From an uncultured Treponema sp. (lineage in GTDB: Bacteria > Spirochaetota > Spirochaetia > Treponematales > Treponemataceae): DNA of 5,188 nucleotides. The translations under genes and the position numbers were made by a program. Each line of letters opens with the position of its first letter. The first letter of the stretch is position 1. The DNA lies in NCBI GenBank assembly GCA_946538795.1, contig CAMNGY010000147.1:1-5188 (forward strand), in the 5' to 3' direction. Shown here piece after piece: positions 1 to 5,188 of this stretch. The notes below the pieces were generated by a model, which was not told the origin of the DNA, did not search any database, and saw only the letters and a program-made list of their open reading frames with translations.

Positions 1-88
1 CCAGCCGCTTTGGCAAGCTGAGCCAGTCGCTTTGGCAAGTTAAGCCAGCCGCTTTGGCAAGCTGAGCCAGCCGCTTTGGCAAGCTGAA
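1..88. repeat. Tandem array of a 22-bp repeat, four copies visible
   Basis: Four adjoining units lie at 1-22, 23-44, 45-66 and 67-88. Each begins CCAGCCGCTTTGGCAAG and ends CTGAG. Units 1 and 3 are identical. Unit 2 differs at bases 27, 40 and 42, and unit 4 only in its last base (88), and every change is a transition. Each unit holds two small dyads, GCTT-TGGC-AAGC and, across the unit junction, GCTG-AGC-CAGC. The array stops sharply at 88 and probably continues left of the window. All three plus-strand frames contain stops. Two of the three minus-strand frames stay open throughout and would give a peptide of 22-residue period containing LAQLAKAAG. It may therefore be a non-coding minisatellite or, less likely, the end of a repetitive minus-strand gene. 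Confidence 0.95.
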
Positions 89-111
89 CTTGCAGGGCAC
101 AATCATTTCCA

Positions 112-146
112 GTGCAAAAAAAGACCGTTCGTGCTATAATGGGGTC
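112..146 (+). promoter_or_regulatory. Extended -10 promoter placing the mRNA start at the ATG of the next gene
   Basis: A perfect TATAAT lies at 135-140 and is preceded by TGC (132-134), making an extended -10 element (TGnTATAAT). The region 17 bp upstream (112-117, GTGCAA) is a poor -35 box, but a run of seven A at 116-122 lies there. Counting seven bases on from the -10 box puts the start of transcription at about 147, the A of the ATG. The six bases between the -10 box and the ATG (GGGGTC) are not a Shine-Dalgarno sequence. The box itself is seen directly, while leaderless transcription is inferred. Confidence 0.75.
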
Positions 147-1133
147 ATGAACGGCACATCCATAGAAGTTTCAAGCGGGGACATTTCAAGCCGGCTGCCC
201 CAGCTTTACGAGTCCGGGATCACGGAATTTTACGTTCACGACCGCAAACTGGCCTCGGACAGGAAGCAGCTGCTCTCCCTGGCAAGCCTGGTCGCAGAAA
301 AGTGCCCTGACCTTTTCATATCCCTCCCCGTAGAAGCGCGCCTCATCGACCCCGCCCTGCTGGAAAAACTTTCAGAGCTATATGCCTCCATTGAAATTCC
401 CCTGGAAGGAGAGCTTCGGAAAGGCAGCCTGGAGATGAACAAAAAGCTATACAGGGACAAAGCGGCCCTGATGAACGACAGGGGGCTTGTGTTCGGGTTC
501 TCCATGGGCTGGGGGCTGCAAGAAGGGGACACATTCCGTGCCTTCCGCGACAGGCTGGACTTCGCGGTCAGCCTGTACCCGAACCACATAGACTTTCCCC
601 AGTTCGACAAAGGAGCCGCCGCCCCCAAGCCAACGGGCGTATACTCTTCCAAAGACATGGACTTCTCGCGCACGATGGCGTTCGCATGCAGGACGTTCTA
701 CACGGAAGGCCGGGCCGTGCCCTGGTTCAACCAGATTGTCGCAGCCCTCAAAATCAGCCCGTCAAGCCTTTTTGCTGACGCGGACGAGTGGCAGCAGTGC
801 AACAACTGCTCCTATTACACGGAATTCGTGCCTGAAGAAGCAGAGCACCAGGAACTGGAACGAATGCAGCTCGCATTCCTGAAAGAAAAATTCGAGGAAA
901 AACACAAGGGGCACCTGTGGGCGGCGGCAGAGGACCTGATCCGCCTGAACGGGGCCATGTCAAGGGTTGTGGAAGAAAGCGAGGAAAGCCAGATTGAGCT
1001 GACATACAGCCCGGACGACCTTCTTTCCCCGGAAGCCCAGAGCCTGTCCCGCTTCTGCGACAACGTGACCGAAGAGCCGTGCCTGGTGAAGGTGTTCGAG
1101 GGGAGGGACGGTCCCGATTACAAGATACTGTAA
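147..1133 (+). CDS. Radical-SAM-like TIM-barrel protein lacking the CxxxCxxC motif
   Basis: This is a 328-residue protein of unknown function. Several segments match the spacing of the radical SAM barrel of the B12-binding/COG1032 type: GITEFYVHD at 24-32 (the strand normally reading G-x-x-x-x-x-x-D), a VEARLIDPALLEKL segment at 62-75, IEIPLEG at 82-88 (normally leiGlQS), FGFSMGWGLQEGDT at 116-129 (normally the G-LPGeT turn), and YPNHIDFPQF at 144-153. The N-terminal part that should carry CxxxCxxC is absent, and only repeats and a promoter precede the gene, so a [4Fe-4S]/SAM reaction is unlikely. One Cys pair, CNNC, sits at 218-221. The C-terminal third is acidic and apparently helical, with no signal peptide or membrane segment. 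ATG 147 is preferred over an in-frame TTG at 90, because the latter lies upstream of the -10 box and touches the repeat array. The family assignment is from fold-like pattern only. It could instead be a distinct TIM-barrel protein. It converges on aroDE with 48 bp between stop codons and no clear terminator. Confidence 0.85.
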   Translation: MNGTSIEVSSGDISSRLPQLYESGITEFYVHDRKLASDRKQLLSLASLVAEKCPDLFISLPVEARLIDPALLEKLSELYASIEIPLEGELRKGSLEMNKKLYRDKAALMNDRGLVFGFSMGWGLQEGDTFRAFRDRLDFAVSLYPNHIDFPQFDKGAAAPKPTGVYSSKDMDFSRTMAFACRTFYTEGRAVPWFNQIVAALKISPSSLFADADEWQQCNNCSYYTEFVPEEAEHQELERMQLAFLKEKFEEKHKGHLWAAAEDLIRLNGAMSRVVEESEESQIELTYSPDDLLSPEAQSLSRFCDNVTEEPCLVKVFEGRDGPDYKIL

Positions 1134-1181
1134 CGTCCCGCCTGCAATCCGGTCCGTCCTGCCCCAGCCACGCGCGCCCGA

Positions 1182-2687
1182 TCAGTATTTCTCCCCAGTG
1201 AACAGCTCAAACTGTTCGTAGCCCTGGAAACGCAGCATGTCGTAGCCGTTGCAGACCTTACAGCCAAACTCGGAAGCCCTGTGCATAATCGGGGTTATGG
1301 GAGGCACGTACACTATGTCAAAAAGCATTTCCTTTCCGGTAAACTCGTAAAAGAACAGAGGATCATTCTCCGGGTTGGACGGGCCTGCGGCCCCCATGCC
1401 TACGGACGTGGTCTGAATTATCAAGTCGCTGTAGCGCCTCAGTTTCTTCACGGTACTCTCAGAAGCCTCGGAAGGAAGCGGCTCGTAGTCAAAGCCGTAC
1501 TTCTCAGCAAGGGCCACGGCCTTGGAAACAGTCCTGTTAAAAACACATGCCTTGGCCTTCAGGGACTTAACGGCCCAAGCTATGGCTTTCGCGGCCCCTC
1601 CTGCCCCTATTATGGAAACTTTCCACCCGTGCAGGTCCTTGGTTCCGGTGAAGTTCAGCAGCGCCCTCGTGAATCCCGTGCCGTCGGTATTGTAGGCCTT
1701 CCATATACCGCCTTTCTTTACGATCGTATTGCTGGAACCTATGGCCTTAACCTTGTCATCCAGATCCCACACACAATCCAGGACGTTTTCCTTATGGCAG
1801 ACGGTCACGGAAAGCCCGGTCATCCCCACGGCATCAGCAAAGTCCACAGCATCCTTCACGTCAGGAGGCCGTACAGGCACGTACACGGCATTTATGTTGT
1901 GCCCCACGAACCCGGAATTGTGCAGCTGAGGGCTGGACGTTGCCGTAAGGGGCCAGCCTGTTATGCCGAACACCTTGGTGTTCTCTCCTACGGACGTAAA
2001 ATTGTAGACCTCGTTCAGCGTCTTGGGATCCACGTGACCCAAATTCGAAATTCCCGAGGACTTTTCCTCCGGTGAGCAAAAAGTCAGGTAATTCCTGAGC
2101 CGGGCGGCCAGAATACGCGACGGAAGCCCCAGCTGCCCCATCGCTATAAGGATATGACGCCGGTCCTTCAATTTGGCGGCCTCCTTGAAAAGATCCGTCA
2201 CATCCGCAAGCGAGTGCGGCATGAAGGCAATTTTCGGAATCTCGTAGCCGGACGTCATAAGGCTGTCCAGCCGCTGGGACAAATTCTTTATGGGGTTCTT
2301 CATGTCATGGACACTGCGGATTATCCTGGTTCCGAAAGCCAGCGCCGCATCCTGCAAGCTGGGAACATGGAAGTCCTCCTCAAAATCCACATAAGCAAAA
2401 TTCTTGGATGTGTCGGAATCGGCAAAAGAAAGGGACCGGGCAAACATCACGGTCCTGGCCCCCTCCCCCTCAACATACTGGCCGCCGTCAATGGCGCGCC
2501 GTATGGTCAGCACGCAGGGAATTCCGGCCAGAGCGGGGAAACGCCTGACCAAAAGCCGCTCGTCAGCATTCAGGAAGTCTACCCGCAACTCCACCATGTC
2601 AATATAGCTTCTGTATTTCTCAAGCAGGGACAAATCCTCGCTCAAAGTGCTGCCCGTAAGCGTCATGCATATCTTAGGTCTTTCCAT
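1182..2687 (-). CDS. aroDE: Fused 3-dehydroquinate dehydratase (type I) / shikimate dehydrogenase
   Basis: A 501-residue cytosolic enzyme predicted to turn 3-dehydroquinate into 3-dehydroshikimate and then reduce it with NADPH to shikimate, for aromatic amino acid synthesis. Residues 1 to about 225 are a type I dehydratase: E33-L-R35, R63, the catalytic pair H127 (SVHD) and Schiff-base lysine K152 (IPKIAFMP), and MGQLGLPSR at 183-191. Residues about 237-501 are shikimate dehydrogenase: FGITGWPL (240-247), catalytic K299 (VTVCHKE) and D335 (YNTDG), NADP loop GAGGAAKA (361-368), NRT (384-386), and the C-terminal MLRFQGYEQF. Oddities are H218 where the dehydratase family normally has the Gln of its APGQ loop, and T250 where AroE usually has the first Ser of S-x-S-P. 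The start is ATG 2687, beginning with the family's KIC strand. An in-frame TTG at 2774 lies in the T-tract of the neighbour's terminator and is rejected. There is no Shine-Dalgarno sequence. Similar fusions are known in plants and Chlamydia. Confidence 0.96.
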   Translation of the reverse strand: MERPKICMTLTGSTLSEDLSLLEKYRSYIDMVELRVDFLNADERLLVRRFPALAGIPCVLTIRRAIDGGQYVEGEGARTVMFARSLSFADSDTSKNFAYVDFEEDFHVPSLQDAALAFGTRIIRSVHDMKNPIKNLSQRLDSLMTSGYEIPKIAFMPHSLADVTDLFKEAAKLKDRRHILIAMGQLGLPSRILAARLRNYLTFCSPEEKSSGISNLGHVDPKTLNEVYNFTSVGENTKVFGITGWPLTATSSPQLHNSGFVGHNINAVYVPVRPPDVKDAVDFADAVGMTGLSVTVCHKENVLDCVWDLDDKVKAIGSSNTIVKKGGIWKAYNTDGTGFTRALLNFTGTKDLHGWKVSIIGAGGAAKAIAWAVKSLKAKACVFNRTVSKAVALAEKYGFDYEPLPSEASESTVKKLRRYSDLIIQTTSVGMGAAGPSNPENDPLFFYEFTGKEMLFDIVYVPPITPIMHRASEFGCKVCNGYDMLRFQGYEQFELFTGEKY

Positions 2688-2723
2688 CGCAGGGATTATA
2701 GCACATACAGCAGTTTTTATAAA
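2688..2723 (-). promoter_or_regulatory. Promoter of aroDE, predicted leaderless
   Basis: Read on the minus strand there is a perfect TATAAT at 2700-2695, preceded by TGC (extended -10), with TTTATA (four of six matches to TTGACA) at 2723-2718 across a 17-bp spacer. The predicted transcription start is about 2688, one base before the ATG at 2687. The seven intervening bases (CCCTGCG) contain no Shine-Dalgarno sequence. The ten bases GTGCTATAAT are identical to those ahead of the gene at 147. The promoter sits between the terminator of the binding-protein gene and aroDE, so aroDE appears to be its own transcription unit. Confidence 0.8.
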
Positions 2724-2772
2724 GCGAATGCAGTAAAATTTCACGGAAAGGCACTCCGCGCATCCGCAAGAC

Positions 2773-2800
2773 AAAAAAAGTGCCGGCCCGAGGCCGGCAC
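2773..2800 (-). terminator. Intrinsic terminator of the solute-binding protein gene
   Basis: A perfect 9-bp stem (GTGCCGGCC paired with GGCCGGCAC, at 2800-2792 and 2788-2780 on the minus strand) with a 3-base loop is followed directly by seven T (2779-2773). It begins 33 bp after the stop codon of the binding-protein gene. The plus strand has no T-run after the stem, so it should stop only minus-strand transcription, separating the transporter from aroDE. Confidence 0.95.
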
Positions 2801-2833
2801 TCTGATGGTTCTCAGTCCATCAAGACAGGAAGC

Positions 2834-4381
2834 TTACTTTGAGGCCTTCCATGCGTTGTACTGCTTCTGGGCCTCAGCCAGGACATCCTGGTAACCCGCG
2901 TCATCCAGCTTCTTCTGGAACTCGGCGATCTTGGCCTTGACGTTCTTGCTTCCGAACGCTCCCAGCTCCAGGGACTTGCCGTACTCCTCAAAGAGGTTGA
3001 CGCATGAGGTGTAGGCGGCATCGACGCTTGAATGGTCGAAGCGGAAGCCGGAGGCAACAGTTCCGGACGCGTTGTTGTTGAAGTCATCGTACATCTGGAC
3101 CTTGTTGGAAGGCTCGTTGACCTCGAGCGTGACGGCCTTGACGGAGGTTGACTCCCAGGGGCTGTGGTTGTAAGTCGCGTTTCCGCTGGTCCTGTCAACC
3201 AGGCCGTTGGTCAGGACGTAGTCCTTGCCCTCAATTCCGTAGGTGTAGAGGTTAGCGATCTTGTTGTCCGTGAAGAGGTATCCCAGGAAGTCCACGCAGT
3301 CCTTGGCGGTCTGCTCTGAGCAGCGGGCAGAAACAGCGAAGCAGGAGCCGAGCGTCGTCGTGGAGCGGCCCCAGTTCTTGGTGATCTGGGCGAAGTCCTC
3401 GGGCTGGTTTCCGTCGCGTCCCTCTGACTCCTTGTTGTTCGGGATAGCGGTCCACCAGTTGAACAGCCAGTCCTGGGTAAGACAGGTCTGGGTATTGGCG
3501 ATTCCGCCAATCTCGTCGTCAACGTTGACATACCCCTTCTCGCCCCACTCGGCCATCATCGTGCAGTACTGCTCGAACTCAGGGGTCTGGATCGTGTTGA
3601 TCATCTCGTTGGTCTTCTGGTCAACTCCGATGAGAGACAGCAGGCCGTTGTCGATGCAGTCGAACCTGTCCAGGTAGAAGCGGTAGAACATGGCGGTTCC
3701 GGCGAAGACGAATGGATACTTGATCTTGCCGACGGCCTTGGCCATATAGGGCTCCAGAGCCTTGAGCTTGTCATAGGTCGTAGTTCCGGTATTCTCAATC
3801 TTCTTCATGTCCACACCGCCAATCTTGTCAGCCGAAGAAAGAAGAACCTTGATCATGTAGCCCTCGGCTCCTTCCTTGTAGACGGGGACGAACAAATCCT
3901 TTCCGTCATAGCGGGCAGCCTCCCAGTACCATGCGGGCATGGAATTCCAGAGCCTGGTTCCGGGCAGCAGATTGGTCAGGTCGTAGGCCGCATTTCCCTT
4001 GTTCAGGTCATTCGTTCCTATCGTGGACCACCAGTTGGCCGTCCACAAGAGGTCTACCTCGCCTCCGGCCAAAGCCATGTTGGCCTTGTCACCGTACTCA
4101 CCGTTCATGATGTCGCGGATGCTTACGACATAGTCCGCTCCAAGCTCTCCCAGACGGACGTTAATCGCGTCCTCGACGGCCTTGACTTCTTTCTCGTCCA
4201 CTGATCCCGTGTTGTATGTCGCGCGGTAAATCTTGATGGTCCTCTTACCGCTGGAAACGGCAGATCCAGAGCCGGACTCAGAGCTTGCAGATCCGCTGTC
4301 CTTCTTTCCGCCACAAGACGCAAGGACAAGGAGAGCGGCCGCAGACAGCGCGGCAGCCTTCATAACAAACGACTTCTTCAT
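2834..4381 (-). CDS. Carbohydrate ABC transporter solute-binding lipoprotein, DUF3502-type C-terminus
   Basis: A 515-residue extracytoplasmic binding protein that should capture a sugar or oligosaccharide and deliver it to the permease encoded just upstream. The N-terminus is a lipoprotein signal: two lysines, a hydrophobic core to residue 20, and the lipobox L20-A-S-C23, so C23 would be lipidated after cleavage. A Ser/Gly-rich linker runs to about residue 45. The mature domain opens with a strand (TIKIY, 48-52). VDLLWTANWW at 109-118 is aromatic-rich, as in sugar-binding clefts of the LplA-type family. The last 140 or so residues, including GFRFD near 445-449 and a final helical QKQYNAWKASK, resemble the DUF3502 domain found at the end of such proteins. 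Start at 4381 is supported by a strong Shine-Dalgarno sequence. It has its own candidate operator and promoter and ends at a strong terminator, so it can be made in excess of the permease. The substrate cannot be read from the sequence. Confidence 0.95.
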   Translation of the reverse strand: MKKSFVMKAAALSAAALLVLASCGGKKDSGSASSESGSGSAVSSGKRTIKIYRATYNTGSVDEKEVKAVEDAINVRLGELGADYVVSIRDIMNGEYGDKANMALAGGEVDLLWTANWWSTIGTNDLNKGNAAYDLTNLLPGTRLWNSMPAWYWEAARYDGKDLFVPVYKEGAEGYMIKVLLSSADKIGGVDMKKIENTGTTTYDKLKALEPYMAKAVGKIKYPFVFAGTAMFYRFYLDRFDCIDNGLLSLIGVDQKTNEMINTIQTPEFEQYCTMMAEWGEKGYVNVDDEIGGIANTQTCLTQDWLFNWWTAIPNNKESEGRDGNQPEDFAQITKNWGRSTTTLGSCFAVSARCSEQTAKDCVDFLGYLFTDNKIANLYTYGIEGKDYVLTNGLVDRTSGNATYNHSPWESTSVKAVTLEVNEPSNKVQMYDDFNNNASGTVASGFRFDHSSVDAAYTSCVNLFEEYGKSLELGAFGSKNVKAKIAEFQKKLDDAGYQDVLAEAQKQYNAWKASK

Positions 4382-4390
4382 ATGATAATT

Positions 4391-4396
4391 CCTCCT
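4391..4396 (-). promoter_or_regulatory. Shine-Dalgarno sequence of the solute-binding protein gene
   Basis: AGGAGG on the minus strand, nine bases before the ATG at 4381. It fixes this start over the in-frame Met at residue 7. It contrasts with the other two genes whose starts are visible here, which have no such site. Confidence 0.92.
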
Positions 4397-4412
4397 ATAT
4401 CATACAATTAGC

Positions 4413-4441
4413 TATATAATTTAATACAACGTTGTAGTTCC
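4413..4441 (-). promoter_or_regulatory. Candidate promoter of the solute-binding protein gene
   Basis: An AT-rich block on the minus strand contains TATATA at 4418-4413, which would start transcription near 4406 and give a leader of about 25 bases that includes the Shine-Dalgarno site. The matching -35 position (4441-4436, GGAACT) is a poor fit to TTGACA, so the exact boxes are uncertain. A palindrome occupies the spacer, as expected for a regulated promoter. A second TATGAT at 4404-4399 lies too close to the Shine-Dalgarno site to be useful. Confidence 0.4.
4425..4436. promoter_or_regulatory. 12-bp perfect palindrome, candidate LacI-family operator
   Basis: TACAACGTTGTA is a perfect palindrome centred on CG with core AACGTT. 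LacI/GalR-family repressors commonly bind even palindromes with a central CG and often an AACGTT core, and they usually control sugar transport genes. It sits 44 bp upstream of the ATG, between the presumed -35 and -10 regions, where binding would block RNA polymerase. The palindrome is seen directly, and the regulator class is inferred, since no regulator gene lies in the window. Confidence 0.5.
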
Positions 4442-4511
4442 GAAGCCTATCAGCTCACCTTCACCAAACATTCTATTAAATAACGCACAAAATATTAATG
4501 GTGCCCCATAA

Positions 4512-4539
4512 GCAGCCTCGCCTCAGTGGACGGGGCTGC
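4512..4539 (-). other. Stem-loop between permease and binding-protein genes
   Basis: On the minus strand GCAGCCCCGTC can pair with GGCGAGGCTGC across the 6-base loop CACTGA. The 11-position stem has one C-A mismatch and one G-U pair. It lies 50 bp after the permease stop. The following bases (TTATGGGGCACC) lack a T-run, so it is not a canonical terminator. It could be a weak terminator or a 3'-end stabiliser of the permease mRNA that lets the downstream binding-protein message be set separately. Confidence 0.55.
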
Positions 4540-4589
4540 GACACAGGAAAGCGGCCGCAATGCCGGCATGGCACAGCAGCACAAAAGAA

Positions 4590-5188
4590 TCAGCCCTTGA
4601 CGGAACCAACCGTAAGCCCCTTGATGAAATACTTCTGGAAGAAGGGGTAGGCGATGATGACCGGGCCTATGACGACTATGACCGTCGCCATCGTAGCCGA
4701 ATACTGGGGAATCGTCCCTCCCATTGCCTGCAGAACCGCGGACGGGATGTTCTTGTTATTCAGCATCATCTCTATGGACTTCTGTATGTTTATGAGAAGC
4801 AGCTGAAGGGGTTTCTTCGCATTCGTCTCTATGTACAGGTAGGCGTTCTGCCAGTCGTTCCAGTAGCCGGTCGCCATCATGAAGCCGACAGCGGCAAGTG
4901 AGGGCTTCATCAGCGGCAAAGTTATCTGGAAGAAAGTCCTGTACTCCCCGGCCCCGTCAATCCTGGCAGCATCCATCAGCTCCTCGGGAATCGAGTTGGC
5001 TATGAAGGTACGCAGGATGATGACGTTCATCGTAGTGACGCAGAGGGGCAGGATTAGCAGGAGCATGTTGTCCTTCATGTGGTAAGTCGAAGTGAACACC
5101 ATATAGTTGGACAGCTGACCGCCCGAGAAGAGCATGGGAATGAGCAGATATATGGAAAAGAATTTCCTCAGCGGGAACTCGCGCCTGC
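4590..5188 (-). CDS. Carbohydrate ABC transporter permease, YtcP/LplC (MalG-like) family, 5'-partial
   Basis: The visible C-terminal 198 residues belong to an inner-membrane permease subunit that forms half of a sugar importer channel. The reading frame stays open to the right edge, and the residues before the first visible Met (REFPLRKFFSIYLLIP) match the family's GRKFF segment, so that Met at 5135 is internal. Full-length relatives are about 290-300 residues, so roughly 95-100 are missing. The EAA loop that contacts the ATPase lies at about 4902-4985 (EELMDAARIDGAG followed by ITLPLMKP). Hydrophobic segments flank it, including LLLILPLCVTTMNVIIL before and TVIVVIGPVIIAYPFF near the end. The terminus QKYFIKGLTVGSVKG is characteristic of the YtcP/LplC group. 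It is followed after 208 bp by the solute-binding protein gene in the same direction. The partner permease would be expected upstream, outside the window, and no ATPase is seen. Confidence 0.95.
   Translation of the reverse strand, partial: RREFPLRKFFSIYLLIPMLFSGGQLSNYMVFTSTYHMKDNMLLLILPLCVTTMNVIILRTFIANSIPEELMDAARIDGAGEYRTFFQITLPLMKPSLAAVGFMMATGYWNDWQNAYLYIETNAKKPLQLLLINIQKSIEMMLNNKNIPSAVLQAMGGTIPQYSATMATVIVVIGPVIIAYPFFQKYFIKGLTVGSVKG

Noticed and set aside
90..146. TTG at 90 as an upstream start of the plus-strand gene
   Set aside because: It lies before the -10 box and next to the repeat array, so the promoter at 132-140 could not transcribe it. No Shine-Dalgarno site precedes it.
236..673. 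Minus-strand open frame (145 codons) inside the radical-SAM-like gene
   Set aside because: It is Ser/Arg-rich low-quality sequence antisense to a better gene with a clear promoter.
1105..1181. Possible terminator between the convergent genes (GGGACG at 1105-1110 with CGTCCC at 1134-1139)
   Set aside because: The 6-bp stem spans a 23-base loop across a stop codon, and there is no T-run on either strand. The rest of the 48-bp gap shows nothing further.
1281..2075. Long plus-strand open frame (264 codons) inside aroDE
   Set aside because: It is exactly antisense to a well-recognised enzyme, has no recognisable protein pattern and no ribosome binding site. Biased codon use in the real gene explains it.
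2688..2774. TTG at 2774 as an upstream start of aroDE, adding 29 residues
   Set aside because: The codon lies in the T-tract of the neighbouring terminator and upstream of the aroDE promoter. The added residues do not resemble the dehydratase family.
2154..2894. Plus-strand open frame (246 codons) crossing aroDE, the intergenic region and the end of the binding-protein gene
   Set aside because: It runs through a promoter and a terminator of minus-strand genes and shows no family resemblance.
4399..4429. TTGTAT (4429-4424) and TATGAT (4404-4399) as the promoter of the binding-protein gene
   Set aside because: The 19-bp spacer is long, and the start point would fall inside the Shine-Dalgarno sequence, removing the site the gene evidently uses.
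4551..4569. Adjacent palindromes GCGGCCGC (4551-4558) and ATGCCGGCAT (4560-4569)
   Set aside because: Short GC palindromes are expected in sequence of this composition, and GCGGCCGC also occurs by chance inside the binding-protein gene at 4335-4342. There is no promoter context.

Overview
The window looks like a stretch of bacterial chromosome that is moderately GC-rich in its genes and AT-rich at its promoters. A spirochaete of the Treponema type is my best guess. The grounds are the lipobox of the binding protein (L-A-S-C-G-G), the fused AroD-AroE enzyme and the general style of the sugar transporter. This is inference. Similar transporters are common in Firmicutes, and nothing here fixes the taxon.

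Layout from left to right. Bases 1-88 hold four head-to-tail copies of a 22-bp repeat that runs off the left edge. A promoter with a perfect TATAAT box follows, and its predicted start point falls on the ATG of a plus-strand gene (147-1133). That gene encodes a 328-residue protein which reads like a radical-SAM TIM barrel without the iron-sulfur cysteine motif. It converges, across only 48 bp, on a minus-strand gene (1182-2687) for a fused 3-dehydroquinate dehydratase/shikimate dehydrogenase, which makes two consecutive steps of the shikimate pathway. The promoter of this second gene has the same 10-base core (GTGCTATAAT) and the same spacing to the ATG, so both genes are predicted to give leaderless or nearly leaderless mRNAs.

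The right half carries part of a carbohydrate ABC importer on the minus strand. A YtcP/LplC-type permease (4590 to beyond the right edge) is followed after 208 bp by a 515-residue lipoprotein solute-binding protein with a DUF3502-like C-terminus (2834-4381). The gap between them contains a strong stem-loop, a 12-bp perfect palindrome with a LacI-family-like AACGTT core, an AT-rich promoter region and a good Shine-Dalgarno sequence. The binding-protein gene ends at a textbook intrinsic terminator (2773-2800) that insulates it from the aroDE promoter. No ATPase gene is visible. Importers of this family often use a shared ATPase encoded elsewhere.

I see no RNA gene, CRISPR array, insertion sequence or phage feature, and no clearly new multi-gene system. 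The points most worth checking are the paired leaderless promoters, the radical-SAM-like protein without its cluster motif, the changed active-site positions in the fused enzyme, and the repeat array at the left edge.
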